Shown: positions 36,990 through 45,664 of the stretch, in pieces
Position numbering within the stretch: the stretch's first letter is position 1
Layout of the letters: each line of letters opens with the position of its first letter
DNA from: Salinigranum marinum
Lineage (GTDB): Archaea; Halobacteriota; Halobacteria; Halobacteriales; Haloferacaceae
DNA length: 64,000 nt
Direction: 5' to 3'
Assembly (NCBI RefSeq): GCF_024228675.1
Contig: NZ_CP100461.1
Coordinates: 2,911,398-2,975,397, forward strand
Program-made: the position numbers and the translations under genes
Notes under the pieces: model-generated
What the model saw: the letters and a program-made list of their open reading frames with translations, nothing else
What the model was told of the DNA's origin: nothing
The model's database searches: none

Positions 36990-37160
36990 CCCGACGGGGT
37001 ACTCGGCGGTCCGACCGTCGACGGGAGGCACTGGAGGCGGCCTCCCGGTCGGAATTCTTCGTCTGGTCGCGCACGACCACGGCCGAGGAAGTCGCGGCGT
37101 CGATGGACGTCGGTTCTCGACGCCTCACGGGCACCTCCGGAAAGCCGAGCGTGCCGTCCG
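36990..37160 (+). pseudogene. Remnant of a Bat-type HTH (HTH_10) regulator
   Basis: One frame gives REALEAASRSEFFVWSRTTT then AEEVAASMDV, and the next frame continues FSTPHGHLRKAERAV. Joined, they match the C-terminal helix-turn-helix of bacterio-opsin-activator proteins (compare LTERQLAALQAAYHGGYFER and AEDVAETMGISASTFHQHLR in the intact regulator at 60018). The frame changes near 37112 and again after AERAV, and no upstream domains remain. It fills most of the 276 bp gap (36932-37207) after RNase R, where nothing else is visible. Confidence 0.75.
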
Positions 37161-37207
37161 CTCGCGCTGTTCGACGCCCGGTCCTGGATCGGTGGTTCGC
37201 AACGGGG

Positions 37208-37552
37208 TCAGGGGCGCCCTCCCCGGGCGCTCCCGCCCCGAACGTTCAGGGTGTAATCCGGCTTCAACAGCGCACCCAGGGTCACGAACAAGCCCACCAG
37301 GAAGAGACTGATCAGGAAGAAGCCGGCCAGGACGAGCATCCCCAGCGAGAGCGTGGGCTCGGAGAACCCGGGGACCGGGGGCTGGAGCACGGGGATCACC
37401 GATTCGACGAACTGCTCGACGCCCGGGGGGAGCGGAACGTTGGCCGTCACAGCCCCCAGCACCACCCACATGCCGACGGCGGGAGCGACGAAAGCCAGTC
37501 CACCCGCGACACCGATCGCCCGAGCCACCACGCAGTCGATGGTCAAGGCCAT
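37208..37552 (-). CDS. Small membrane protein with two helices
   Basis: 114 residues from ATG 37552 (MALTIDCVVARAIGVAGGLA). Hydrophobic segments lie at about 10-38 and 72-96 (TLSLGMLVLAGFFLISLFLV). The loop between (PPGVEQFVESVIPVLQPPVP) is probably outside and is proline-rich. The C-terminus is basic and glycine-rich. No enzyme motif. A longer open frame upstream is not coding, since it runs arginine- and proline-rich across the intergenic stretch. Function unknown. Confidence 0.65.
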   Translation of the reverse strand: MALTIDCVVARAIGVAGGLAFVAPAVGMWVVLGAVTANVPLPPGVEQFVESVIPVLQPPVPGFSEPTLSLGMLVLAGFFLISLFLVGLFVTLGALLKPDYTLNVRGGSARGGRP

Positions 37553-37884
37553 GAACCGCTCTCTCGGCCACGGTCGAAAAGTCTTGGTCCTAGACACATC
37601 GCGTACCGCTCGTGTCGACCGCCAAAACCACGACAGCGGAGGCGTCCGACCAGTCCGGGCCCGAACCCGTGGAGAACCCGATTCGGTCCGCCGACCGAAC
37701 CGGGTCGTCTCGGCCGGCCTCGGATTCCCTTCAGGTGTGGGTCTGTCGACCCGTTTTTCGCCTCGATCATCACGCCGGACCGAGACGCAAACGAGAACGG
37801 TTGCGCGAAACAACCGATCTCCCCGCTGAATCCCCAGCGGAACGCCGCGAGCGACGAGTGAGCGGAGCGCGTCGAAAAGGGAAC
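37553..37884. other. Intergenic stretch without a visible gene
   Basis: 332 bp between two small minus-strand membrane genes. Both strands have open frames, but they are arginine/proline-rich shadows. Near 37825-37875 it holds CCGCTG..CAGCGG arms and a GAGCGACGAGTGAGCGGAGCG tract resembling the purine-rich interior of the dispersed element; this may be a decayed copy. Confidence 0.5.
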
Positions 37885-37983
37885 TCAGGGAGTCAGCGCC
37901 GTCGTCGACGCCAGCGACAACGCGACGGTGCCCGTCGCCAACAGCGCGAAGACGACCCGGTCGCGGAGCGTGAGCGTGTTCAT
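37885..37983 (-). CDS. Putative 32-residue membrane miniprotein
   Basis: Short frame reading MNTLTLRDRVVFALLATGTV and then ALSLASTTALTP. A basic RDR start is followed by one hydrophobic helix, a plan seen in many haloarchaeal miniproteins. The start codon is 60 bp from the thioredoxin stop on the same strand. There is no homology evidence here beyond the composition, so it could be chance. Confidence 0.4.
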   Translation of the reverse strand: MNTLTLRDRVVFALLATGTVALSLASTTALTP

Positions 37984-38042
37984 ACGCGACCCTCGCCACG
38001 GCTCGCACTTCAACCCTCCCCCCCAGATATCAAATATGAGAA

Positions 38043-38387
38043 CTACTCTCGGGAAGTCGACCGTGCGTCCTCGACGAACGCGAGGATGGCCTCGACCCCC
38101 TGGAAGCCGTCGGCGAGTCGACCGACCTCCACGCCGTCTTCGAGCAGGACGAGCGTCGGGACGCTCCCGAGTTGGAACCGTTCGGCGAGCGAGAGATCGG
38201 TCTGGGGGTTGCACGTCGCGACCACGACGTCGCTCGCGCGGGCGACGGTCCCCAGCACCGGTTCGAGCGCCTGGCACATCGCACAGCCGGCGGTGTAGAA
38301 CTCCAGGAGGACGAGCGGGTGTTCGTCGACGAGCGCGTCGAGGTCGGCCGCGGTGTCGACCGAGATGGGCCTGTCCGGGCTCTCCAT
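38043..38387 (-). CDS. Thioredoxin-fold protein with a CAMC active site
   Basis: 114-residue cytoplasmic thioredoxin. The active site is EFYTAGCAMCQALEPVL with Cys35 and Cys38; the usual WCGPC is replaced by GCAMC, which should shift the redox potential. The cis-Pro comes in LGSVPTLVLLEDGVEVGRL. The rest of the fold is normal. The CxxC redox pair is intact, so it should be an active dithiol protein. It lies head-to-tail 59 bp downstream of the lipoprotein gene at 38447; the natural partner is unknown. Confidence 0.92.
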   Translation of the reverse strand: MESPDRPISVDTAADLDALVDEHPLVLLEFYTAGCAMCQALEPVLGTVARASDVVVATCNPQTDLSLAERFQLGSVPTLVLLEDGVEVGRLADGFQGVEAILAFVEDARSTSRE

Positions 38388-38446
38388 ACGGTGAGTTGGA
38401 CGGCCGCGATCAAAAGCACGCGGATGGGCGGAGGTGACGGCGTGGG

Positions 38447-39451
38447 TTAGGAGACGTCGTCGTAGAGGTCGTCGGCTTCGGTGTACCGGTCGTCGGCGAC
38501 GGCGCGAAGGTCTTCGAGGAGGTCTTCCAGATCGTCGGCGTCGAGGTCGCCGGCGGTGTCGGCGGCGTCGTCGAAGAAGTCGTACGCCTCGTCGAACAGT
38601 TCGCGCGCCTCGTCGGCCTTGTCCTCGGCGTCGCTGTCGTCGCCGTCGTCCTGGTCGTCCTGGGCCTCGGAGAGTTCGTCGAGCCCCTGGATCATTCGGT
38701 TGAGGCCCGACGCGGCGTCGTCGAACGCCGAGCGGACGGACTCGAACATGGAGACGGTGTCGTCGTACGTCTCGTCGTCGAACGGTTCGGCGGCGGCAAC
38801 CGGGTCGGGTTCGATGTCGTTTTTGATCGTCGAGACGCCCTCGCTCCCGCGGTCGAGCGTCGACTCGAAGCGCGAGTCGGCGTCCTCGAGTTCGTCCTCG
38901 ACGTCGTCGATGTCGTCGACGTCCGCGGACAAGGCGCTGTGGGTCGCGTCGAGGCGGTCGGCGCTCTCGACGAAGTACGAGTGGACGAGCGCCGACTGCG
39001 TGAGGAACTGCTCGGCGACCTGCAGGTCGGCGACGGTCTCGCGCTGCTCGTCGGTCACAGCCGCGGACTCGGCGGTGACCAGTTCACGCTGGACGGTGTC
39101 GAGCGCGAGCAGGACGCTCCGGACGTCGAAGTCGGTGCCCGTGACCGACACCTCGGTCAGGGCGTCGTCGTCGTCGCCAGTGTAGGCTTCGACGGCGGCG
39201 GCGAACTCGGACTGGACCTGCGAGATGGCCTCGTCGCCCGCCTCGATCTTCTCGTCTGACGGCCCGGGTTCCGGCGTCTCCGTTGGTTCAGGCGTCGGTT
39301 CGGGGGTCGGAGTCGGCGTGTCTGTCGGCCTGGCGGTTCCCGACGAACCGCCTTCGGTGCGGACCCCACCCGAGGAGTCTGATTGCTTCGCTCCCAGACA
39401 GCCGGCGGGGAGGAGGACACCGAGCGCAGCGAGTACCTGGCGTCGTTGCAT
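38447..39451 (-). CDS. Secreted lipoprotein with helical domain
   Basis: 334 residues. The leader MQRRQVLAALGVLLPAGCLG has a twin-arginine-type start and a lipobox (LPAGC) at about residues 14-18, so the mature protein should be lipid-anchored outside the cell. A Thr/Pro/Glu linker (PTDTPTPTPEPTPEPTETPE) of surface-protein type follows. The remaining 270 residues are helical and very acidic, with coiled-coil-like stretches such as DDVEDELEDADSRFESTLDR. No binding motif is visible, and function is unknown. Confidence 0.87.
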   Translation of the reverse strand: MQRRQVLAALGVLLPAGCLGAKQSDSSGGVRTEGGSSGTARPTDTPTPTPEPTPEPTETPEPGPSDEKIEAGDEAISQVQSEFAAAVEAYTGDDDDALTEVSVTGTDFDVRSVLLALDTVQRELVTAESAAVTDEQRETVADLQVAEQFLTQSALVHSYFVESADRLDATHSALSADVDDIDDVEDELEDADSRFESTLDRGSEGVSTIKNDIEPDPVAAAEPFDDETYDDTVSMFESVRSAFDDAASGLNRMIQGLDELSEAQDDQDDGDDSDAEDKADEARELFDEAYDFFDDAADTAGDLDADDLEDLLEDLRAVADDRYTEADDLYDDVS

Positions 39452-39565
39452 ACCTCACACTCAAGCTGTCAGTTGTTAAAGTTAACGGAGCGAATTTTGC
39501 TTTCAAACAGCTTCTGAAGCCGTCAGACGGGCGTCTGACTATAATAATAGAACTGGTATTTCTTC

Positions 39566-40333
39566 TCAGAGGGCGCGGCTCGCACGGCCGCTCCGGCTGC
39601 TGTGAGCAGCGGGGCTCGACTGCGTGCCGAGTCGCTGGTACGCCTCCGTGGCGACGCCGAGCCAGGTCGACAGCACAGCGGCACCGACGAGAACGCCGAG
39701 GCCGAACTCGACGGTCGCGGGGAGCAGATACGAGAGGCTCGCGCCGACGACGACGACCGCGGCGGGGACGACGACCGCGAGCGCCGCGGCCGCCAGTTCG
39801 ACGCGGCTCCCGGCGGTTCGTTGCCAACTCTCCTGGAGCGCGGCGAGGACCCCGACGTCCTCGGCCGAGAGCACGCTCGGGACCAACAGGAGGTGTCCGG
39901 CGAGAACGACACCGGGGACGACGAGGAACGCGGTTCCGACCGTCACGGCCGCGACGACGACGACGCTGCCGACGAGGACGGAGACGGTAGCGGGGACGAC
40001 GCGGTGGGTGAGACACTCGACGGGGTCGGACCACCGGGACACCGAGTGCCCGAGGAAGGCCCGGGTACCAGCGACGATGGCGAACGCGCCGACGAGGAGG
40101 GCGAACAGGGCGAGGAGGGTGGCCAGCGCGGGAGGGACCGGCAGGGAGACACCGTACTCGGCGACCGCACCGCCCGTCGGGATCGGTGTTCCGGCGGCCG
40201 TCGTGAGGACGGTGTTCATCGCCGCGTTGAACGCCGCGAGCGTGAGGACGAACGTCGCGAAGAGTGCGGCTCCCGCGGGGGAGGCGACCCGTCGAACGCC
40301 CGAAACGACGAGTGTTCGTGCGTGGACTGACAT
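39566..40333 (-). CDS. Polytopic membrane protein of unknown function
   Basis: 255 residues with about six membrane helices, for example PALATLLALFALLVGAFAIV, SVLVGSVVVVAAVTVGTAFL and GLGVLVGAAVLSTWLGVA. The pattern resembles haloarchaeal DUF7847-type and glycerophosphodiester-phosphodiesterase membrane-domain proteins, with a VVPGVVLAGHLLLVPSVLSA segment after the fourth helix. No catalytic or transport motif is present. The 113 bp to the lipoprotein gene include an AT-rich TATAATAATAG stretch (39540-39551). Confidence 0.75.
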   Translation of the reverse strand: MSVHARTLVVSGVRRVASPAGAALFATFVLTLAAFNAAMNTVLTTAAGTPIPTGGAVAEYGVSLPVPPALATLLALFALLVGAFAIVAGTRAFLGHSVSRWSDPVECLTHRVVPATVSVLVGSVVVVAAVTVGTAFLVVPGVVLAGHLLLVPSVLSAEDVGVLAALQESWQRTAGSRVELAAAALAVVVPAAVVVVGASLSYLLPATVEFGLGVLVGAAVLSTWLGVATEAYQRLGTQSSPAAHSSRSGRASRAL

Positions 40334-40537
40334 CGGATCAATCCAGTCACTCCGGCGGTATAACTCTGCGTGCGACGGCCGTCAGACGCGCGTCAGAGAC
40401 CCGAGCGTCGGCCGTCGTCGGGGTCGCGTTTCGGGGCGGCCTCGTGGGACGCGACCCGACGGCGACCGCTCACACTCCGGCGGACCGATCGACCGCGAAC
40501 CCGAACAAACAAAGCCTCCGCGCGCGCCAGCGAACGT

Positions 40538-41410
40538 ATGTACGTCGACGCGGTCGTCCTCGACATCGACGGCGTCCTGGTCGACGTCGCCGACTCGTAC
40601 CGACGCGCCATCGTCGAGTCCGTCGAACGGGTGTACGACGCCTCCGTCGGATCCGACGCGGTACAGGCGTTCAAGGACGCGGGCGGCTTCAACAACGACT
40701 GGGAGCTCACGTACGCCGCGGCCCTCTTCGTCCTCGCCGGGCGCGAGGGGTACGACGGCGACGTCGGAGCGTTCACCGACGCGATCGCCGACGCCGGCGG
40801 CGGCCTCACCGCCGCCGAGTCGGTCGTCGAACGGACGTTGGATCCCGCCGCGCACGGTCGGGTCCGCGACGCGTGGGAGCCACAGCGGTTACGAGCCGTT
40901 TTTCAAGCACTGTATCTCGGTGCGGACCTGTACCGCGACCTCGAAGGTGACGAGCCGCCGTTCGACGCCCCGGGCTACATCCACGACGAGCCGGTGCTCG
41001 TCGCCGGCCGGACCCTGGAGACGCTCGGTGCGACCTCCGACCTCGGCATCCTGACCGGGCGGCCGGCGGCGGAGGCCGACATCGCGCTGTCGCGGGTCGG
41101 CCTCGCGCTCGACGACCGTCACCGTTTCACCATGGACGACTGGAACGAGGGCAAACCGCACCCGGGTGCGCTCGTGACGCTCGCCGAGCGGTTCGACGCC
41201 GATCGCGTCGCGTTCGCGGGCGACACGCTCGACGACGTCCGCACCGCGGTTCGGGCGGCGGAGACGGATCCGGCCCGGGAGTACCACGGTATCGGGGTGC
41301 TCACCGGCGGGCTCCGAGGCAGTGAGGGCCGCGAGAAGTTCGTCGCCGCGGGGGCCGACGCGGTGGTCGAGACGGTCAACGACCTCCCCGCCCTCTTCGG
41401 CGACGGCTGA
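40538..41410 (+). CDS. HAD-superfamily hydrolase (TIGR01548-like)
   Basis: 290-residue phosphatase-type protein. HAD motif I is [20 protein letters not shown] (Asp-x-Asp), motif [17 protein letters not shown], the motif III lysine lies in [20 protein letters not shown], and motif IV is [16 protein letters not shown] long helical cap (about residues 25-110) lies between motifs I and II. TIGR01548-type proteins have been found beside histidine genes, and hisE (43902) and hisH (49018) lie in this neighbourhood, but the substrate is unproven. Confidence 0.9.
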   Translation: MYVDAVVLDIDGVLVDVADSYRRAIVESVERVYDASVGSDAVQAFKDAGGFNNDWELTYAAALFVLAGREGYDGDVGAFTDAIADAGGGLTAAESVVERTLDPAAHGRVRDAWEPQRLRAVFQALYLGADLYRDLEGDEPPFDAPGYIHDEPVLVAGRTLETLGATSDLGILTGRPAAEADIALSRVGLALDDRHRFTMDDWNEGKPHPGALVTLAERFDADRVAFAGDTLDDVRTAVRAAETDPAREYHGIGVLTGGLRGSEGREKFVAAGADAVVETVNDLPALFGDG

Positions 41411-41529
41411 CGCCGGCGTCGGAAGTTGAAAGAACAGCGACCGCCGGTGAGCGACAGCCACGCACACCCACGCGGACACGGCGACGGAGCTTTGCCCACG
41501 GCGGGCGAGGTGGGCGACGAGACTGGACA

Positions 41530-41793
41530 ATGGGTCGCTTCCCGACGTACGTCGTCACGATGCTCGCCCTCGACCTCCTGGGCGTGTCGCTCGCCGCCGG
41601 ACTGCTCCCGCCCGACGCGGTCACACAGACGTACGCCCTCGGCCTCACGCTGGTGGCCGCGCCGGTCGTCGCGTACTGGCTCGTCTACCGCGAGGGGTTC
41701 GAGCGCTTCCAACTCGGGCGGCTGCTCGGGCGCAGCGAGAGCGAGGCGAACGACGGCGGACGAACCGACGCCGACGAGCCGAACCGCGACTGA
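41530..41793 (+). CDS. Small two-helix membrane protein
   Basis: 87 residues with hydrophobic segments at about 6-26 (TYVVTMLALDLLGVSLAAGL) and 36-52 (LGLTLVAAPVVAYWLVY), then an amphipathic stretch and an acidic tail. It resembles haloarchaeal DUF7534-type proteins as I recall them. It lies between the HAD phosphatase and npdG, all on the plus strand. Function unknown. Confidence 0.68.
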   Translation: MGRFPTYVVTMLALDLLGVSLAAGLLPPDAVTQTYALGLTLVAAPVVAYWLVYREGFERFQLGRLLGRSESEANDGGRTDADEPNRD

Positions 41794-41866
41794 CTCCGAG
41801 CGTCGCGAGCGCGGCAGTGTCCGCCGGTCACGCAACGCTTACCTCCCGTCCGTTCCGCGTTGGAGT

Positions 41867-42535
41867 ATGCGCATCGCACTCCTCGGCGGAACAGGCGACA
41901 TCGGGCAGGGGCTCGCGCTCCGCTGGGCCTACGATACGGACCACGAGATCCTGGTCGGTTCGCGCGATCCCGACCGTGCCCGCGAGAAGGTCGAAGAGTA
42001 CCTGACCGAACTGGACAGCCGCGGCGTCGAATCGAATATGAAGGGCTTCGCGAACGAGATGGCCGCCGACCGCGCCCGCGTCGTCGTGCTCGCGGTGCCG
42101 CCGTATCACGCCGGTGACACCGTCTCCGCGGTCGCGGACTCGCTGTCGGAGGGCGACATCCTCGTCTCCCCCGCGACGGGGATCAAGCGCGACGACGACG
42201 GCTTCCACTACCACCGCCCCGGTGCCGGCTCGGTCACCAAACTGGTCGCCGACGCCGCCCCCGAGGGCGTCCACGTCGTGGGCGCGTTCCACAACCTCGC
42301 GGCCGGCCGCCTCGCGGACCTCGACGCGGAGCTGGGGGTCGACACGCTCGTCGTGGGCGACGACCCCGACGCGAACGACATCGTGACGCGGCTCGCCGAG
42401 GAGATCGAGGGACTGCGGGCGCTCGACGCCGGCGGGATCGCCAACGCCCCCGAGATCGAAGCGCTGACGCCGCTTCTGATCAACGTCGCCCAGCACAACG
42501 ACGGGATGCACGATCTCGGCGTACGGTTCCGGTGA
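41867..42535 (+). CDS. npdG: NADPH-dependent F420 reductase
   Basis: 222-residue oxidoreductase transferring hydride between NADPH and coenzyme F420. The Rossmann loop is MRIALLGGTGDIGQGLALRW, followed by ILVGSRDPDRAREKVEEYLT (the S-R pair binds the NADP phosphate). VVVLAVPPYHAGDTV and GAFHNLAAGRLAD are typical FNO segments. Length and start at 41867 are normal. It is evidence for F420 metabolism in this organism. A T6 run 44 nt downstream of the stop may end the transcript. Confidence 0.93.
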   Translation: MRIALLGGTGDIGQGLALRWAYDTDHEILVGSRDPDRAREKVEEYLTELDSRGVESNMKGFANEMAADRARVVVLAVPPYHAGDTVSAVADSLSEGDILVSPATGIKRDDDGFHYHRPGAGSVTKLVADAAPEGVHVVGAFHNLAAGRLADLDAELGVDTLVVGDDPDANDIVTRLAEEIEGLRALDAGGIANAPEIEALTPLLINVAQHNDGMHDLGVRFR

Positions 42536-42578
42536 GTCGGTCCACCGCACGTCGCTCGCGGGCGCCCTGACCGACGGC

Positions 42579-42584
42579 TTTTTT
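42579..42584 (+). terminator. T-run downstream of npdG
   Basis: Six thymines 44 nt after the npdG stop, in otherwise GC-rich sequence, fit the U-rich terminators of haloarchaea. The extended TTTTTTATA could instead be a promoter TATA box, but no start codon lies about 25 nt beyond it. Confidence 0.45.
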
Positions 42585-42790
42585 ATACCGTGACCTGGCG
42601 GACGGCGTTCTCGATGGAAACGGCCTGACGACGGGGACGAGCGGCTTCACCGTCGGCCGACCGGGTGAGCCCCAATACTTAATCCGCAGAGCCGAGAATC
42701 ATCTTGATTAATGACGAGGGATCTGACACCGTCGACGACGGCAGCGAACGGGAACCCCGGCAGCGAGATCGCTCCGGCGGGGTGGTGGCG

Positions 42791-43894
42791 ATGAGCACCG
42801 GACTCGTCTGGGACGAGTGGTATATGTGGCACGACACGGGTAGTGCCGCGGCGTTTCTCCCGGCCGGGGGGCCGATCCAGCCCGACACGCACGCCGAGAA
42901 CCCGGAACCGAAGCGCCGGTTGCACAACCTCCTCGACGTGAGCGGCGTGCTCGACAGCCTCGTCTCGATCGATCCGCGGCCGGCGACCCGTGAGGAACTG
43001 CTCCGGTTCCACACGCCCGACTACGTCGACGAGGTCGCCGAGCAGAGCGAGGGGACCGGCGGCGACGCGGGTGAACTCACGCCGTTCGGTCCGGACAGTT
43101 ACGAGATCGCTCGGCTGGCGGCCGGCGGGGTGATAGCGGCGACGGACGCCGTCGTCGAAGGAGCGGTCGACAACGCCTACGCGCTCGTCCGCCCGCCGGG
43201 CCACCACGCCGAGGCCGACGTGGGGCGCGGGTTCTGTCTGTTCGGGAACATCGCGGTCGCCGCGATGCACGCCCAGGCCGAACACGACATCGACCGGATC
43301 GCCGTCGTCGACTTCGACGTCCACCACGGCAACGGCACGCAGAAGGCGTTCTGGGACGACCCGAGCGTCCTGCCGATCTCGATCCACCAGGACAACTTCT
43401 ACCCGCCCGGGGAGGGCGCGGTCGACGAGGTCGGCGAGGGTGACGGCCACGGCTACACCGTCAACGTCCCGCTGCCGCCCGGATCGGGCGTCGGCGCGTA
43501 CGAGACGACGTTCGAACGGGTCGTGTTGCCCGCGCTGGACGCGTTCGAACCGGACCTCGTCTACCTCGGGGCGGGCGTCGACAGCGGCGCGATCGACCCG
43601 CTGGGGCGCATGATGCTCCACTCCGACGGCTACCGGGAGCTGACCGGACTGCTGCTCGACGCGGCCGAAGAGCACTGCGACGGGCGGCTCGTCGCCGCCC
43701 ACGAGGGCGGCTATTCGAGCGCCTACGCGCCGTTTTCCGGACTGGCGATAATCGAGGAACTCCGTGGGGAGACGAGCGACGTCGAGGACCCGTTCATGCC
43801 GATCTTCGGCGAACTCGGCTACCAGGAGCTACAGCCGCACCAGGAAGCCGTGATCGACGACGCCGCCGGCAACCTCGACATCGCGCTTCGGTAG
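42791..43894 (+). CDS. Histone-deacetylase-fold amidohydrolase
   Basis: 367-residue zinc hydrolase of the arginase/deacetylase superfamily, class II HDAC or acetylpolyamine-type. LVRPPGHHAEADVGRGFCLF holds the catalytic His pair, AVVDFDVHHGNGTQKAFW the Asp and His zinc ligands, and LGAGVDSGAIDPLGRMMLHS the second ligand Asp. VAAHEGGYSSAYAPFSGLAI forms the lid. The ATG at 42791 is preferred; a TTG 29 codons earlier is in frame but gives a polar leader. Haloarchaeal homologues have been linked to lysine or polyamine deacetylation. hisE converges on it. Confidence 0.9.
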   Translation: MSTGLVWDEWYMWHDTGSAAAFLPAGGPIQPDTHAENPEPKRRLHNLLDVSGVLDSLVSIDPRPATREELLRFHTPDYVDEVAEQSEGTGGDAGELTPFGPDSYEIARLAAGGVIAATDAVVEGAVDNAYALVRPPGHHAEADVGRGFCLFGNIAVAAMHAQAEHDIDRIAVVDFDVHHGNGTQKAFWDDPSVLPISIHQDNFYPPGEGAVDEVGEGDGHGYTVNVPLPPGSGVGAYETTFERVVLPALDAFEPDLVYLGAGVDSGAIDPLGRMMLHSDGYRELTGLLLDAAEEHCDGRLVAAHEGGYSSAYAPFSGLAIIEELRGETSDVEDPFMPIFGELGYQELQPHQEAVIDDAAGNLDIALR

Positions 43895-43901
43895 GGGTGG
43901 G

Positions 43902-44267
43902 TCAGAAGCGCGCTTCGAGTTCGTCGCGGAGGTCGTCCACGTCAAGCTCTTTCGTCGACAACAGCACCAGCAGGTGGTAGACGAAGTCGGCCGACTCGTG
44001 CAACAGCTCCGCGTCGTCGTCGTCCTTCGCCGCCAGCACGATCTCGGTCGACTCCTCGCCGAGCTTCTCCAAGACAGCGTTCTCCCCCTTCTCGTGGGTG
44101 AACAGTGAGGCGGTGTACGACCCCTCGGGGAGGTCGCGCTTGCGGGCCTCGATCGTCGCGAACAGGGAGTCGAGGACGTCCGCGGTATCGTGGTCCGCGG
44201 CGTCGGGCGTCTCCCCACCGTCGGCGTCGACAGCGGAGTCACCGGCAGGGTCAGCGTCGTCGCTCAT
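43902..44267 (-). CDS. hisE: Phosphoribosyl-ATP pyrophosphohydrolase
   Basis: 121-residue enzyme of histidine synthesis, which converts PR-ATP to PR-AMP. A disordered acidic tail (about 30 residues) precedes the MazG-like core: DVLDSLFATIEARKRDLPEG, then EKLGEESTEIVLAAKDDDDA (metal-binding acids) and ESADFVYHLLVLLSTKEL. Only the pyrophosphohydrolase domain is present; the cyclohydrolase HisI is separate, as usual in haloarchaea. pdxT lies 52 bp upstream on the same strand, so the two may share a transcript. hisH is 5 kb away. Confidence 0.95.
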   Translation of the reverse strand: MSDDADPAGDSAVDADGGETPDAADHDTADVLDSLFATIEARKRDLPEGSYTASLFTHEKGENAVLEKLGEESTEIVLAAKDDDDAELLHESADFVYHLLVLLSTKELDVDDLRDELEARF

Positions 44268-44319
44268 GCACGGACCGAACCCGCCGAGAAGCGAAAAGCC
44301 TGCGTCTTCGATCGGGCGT

Positions 44320-44922
44320 TCAGTCGGACAGCTCCGCCGGGGTCGACTCGAAGAAGGCCAGCCGGTGGAGGCGAACGTCGTCGGTGAGTTCGGGGTGGAA
44401 CGACGTCCCGACGACGGGGCCGTCGCGGACGGCGACCGGGCGACCGTCCCACTCGGCGAGCACCTCGACGTCGGGACCGACGTCGTCGATGAGGGGCGCG
44501 CGGATGAACACCGCGGGGAACGGGTCGTCGAGCCCGTCGACGTCGATCGGTGCCTCGAAGCTGTCGATCTGGCGGCCGAAGGCGTTGCGGTCGACGGTCA
44601 CGTCGAGGAGATCGAGCGGCTCGACCCGGTCGTCCTTCGCGTCGCGCGAGGCGACGATGAGCCCCGCACACGTCGCCAGGACGGGTTTGCCGGCGGCGAC
44701 GTGCCGTTCGATCTCGGCCGCGATTCCCTCCTGGTGGAGGAGTCGGGAGATGGTCGTCGACTCGCCGCCGGGCATGAGCAACACGTCGCAGTCGGGGACG
44801 GTTCCCGACTGCCTGATCTCGGAGACCGTCGCCTCGGTGCCGTGGGCCGCCGCGGCGCGTTCGATCGCGTCCGCGTGTTCCGAGACGTCGCCCTGAACGG
44901 CGATGACGCCCGCGTGTAACAT
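44320..44922 (-). CDS. pdxT: Pyridoxal 5'-phosphate synthase glutaminase subunit
   Basis: 200-residue class I glutaminase that feeds ammonia to PdxS for PLP synthesis. The nucleophile is Cys85 in VLATCAGLIVASRD, and FHPELTDDVRLHRLAF carries the catalytic His-x-Glu. MPGGESTTISRLL is the PdxT-specific glutamine site. ATG 44922 (MLHAGVIAVQG) is chosen: a TATA element sits 21 bases upstream and the open frame above it is not coding. No pdxS is in the window. hisE follows 52 bp downstream. Confidence 0.95.
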   Translation of the reverse strand: MLHAGVIAVQGDVSEHADAIERAAAAHGTEATVSEIRQSGTVPDCDVLLMPGGESTTISRLLHQEGIAAEIERHVAAGKPVLATCAGLIVASRDAKDDRVEPLDLLDVTVDRNAFGRQIDSFEAPIDVDGLDDPFPAVFIRAPLIDDVGPDVEVLAEWDGRPVAVRDGPVVGTSFHPELTDDVRLHRLAFFESTPAELSD

Positions 44923-44943
44923 ATAGAACCGCTCGGTGGCGGA

Positions 44944-44953
44944 TTCATAAAAA
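44944..44953 (-). promoter_or_regulatory. TATA-like element of pdxT
   Basis: Read on the minus strand, TTTTTATGAA lies 21 bases before the pdxT ATG at 44922. This supports that start and a leaderless message. Confidence 0.65.
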
Positions 44954-45059
44954 GGGCGCGTCACGCGTCGAACGGTGGGCAATCGTCCAGTCGCACGCAG
45001 CCGTATCGGTGAAGAGAACGAACCGGGACGACGGGGATCGAACGGGAGTGACGCGGTCG

Positions 45060-45224
45060 CTACAGCGCGACGACGTTCAGCACCATCACGAGGACGCCGA
45101 AGAGGAGTCCGAACGCGACGACGGTCTTCGGGTCGATACGGATCGCGTTGCGGTCCTCCGCGTCGAAGTAGCGGACGAGCCCCGCGCTCGACATCAGGCC
45201 GCCGCTGTTTTGGCCGCTGCTCAT
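45060..45224 (-). CDS. secG: Preprotein translocase subunit Sec61-beta
   Basis: 54 residues. After a flexible Ser/Gly-rich start ([20 protein letters not shown]) comes [20 protein letters not shown], the conserved archaeal Sec61-beta motif, and one membrane helix ([16 protein letters not shown]) that reaches the C-terminus. It sits in the cytoplasmic membrane beside SecYE. The thioredoxin gene at 45328 is divergent, and GTTTAGG about 28 bp upstream of the ATG looks like its TATA region. Confidence 0.95.
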   Translation of the reverse strand: MSSGQNSGGLMSSAGLVRYFDAEDRNAIRIDPKTVVAFGLLFGVLVMVLNVVAL

Positions 45225-45327
45225 ACTCTCACCTGTGACGGTCGACCGCCTAAACGTTTCGTTCGCGACCGGCGCCGCTCGCGGTGGGAAATCCTTATGC
45301 GGTCGAATCGGCAATCGACGTGACGCA

Positions 45328-45597
45328 ATGAGCGTTCGACTCAAGGACTTTTACGCCGACTGGTGTGGGCCGTGCAAGCAGCAGGACTCCATTCTCGAGG
45401 AGATCGTCTCGGAGTGGGGCGACGGCCTCGAACTCGAGAAGGTCGACGTCGACGAGAAGCAGGACGTCGCCAACGAGTACTCCGTCCGCTCGCTTCCGAC
45501 GCTCGTCGTGGAGAACGACGACGGCGTCGTCGACCGGTTCGTCGGCGTCACCCAGCGCGAGGAGATCGAGGCCGCGCTCCGGCAGGCCGAGGCCTGA
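45328..45597 (+). CDS. trx: Thioredoxin (WCGPC)
   Basis: 89-residue minimal thioredoxin fold: [20 protein letters not shown] with Cys13 and Cys16, and cis-Pro in [14 protein letters not shown]. It lacks the first strand and helix of classical thioredoxins, as in many archaeal mini-thioredoxins. A CTTATG element about 33 bp before the ATG gives it its own promoter, divergent from secG. The rpl40e gene follows 67 bp downstream. Confidence 0.94.
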   Translation: MSVRLKDFYADWCGPCKQQDSILEEIVSEWGDGLELEKVDVDEKQDVANEYSVRSLPTLVVENDDGVVDRFVGVTQREEIEAALRQAEA

Positions 45598-45664
45598 CCC
45601 CGTCTTCTCCGTCGTCCGTCGCCGTCTCGCAAGCGTTATGACGCCGAGTCGTGTAGCCGCGTGC

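Noticed and set aside
37553-37884. A gene on either strand in the gap upstream of the small membrane gene
   Set aside because: All open frames are arginine/proline-rich with no recognisable domain or promoter.
38434-39479. Plus-strand serine-rich frames opposite the lipoprotein gene
   Set aside because: They are the antisense of an acidic Asp/Glu-rich protein, which always reads as Ser/Arg-rich; the minus-strand frame has a leader and lipobox.
42704-42790. TTG start that would add 29 residues to the HDAC-fold protein
   Set aside because: The added residues are polar and charged, with no family character. ATG 42791 gives the usual MSTGLVWDE start.
45030-45060. tRNA-like sequence (GGGATCGAACGGGAG)
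   Set aside because: It resembles a T-arm only superficially. No acceptor, D or anticodon arm can be paired around it. No tRNA was recognised anywhere in the window.
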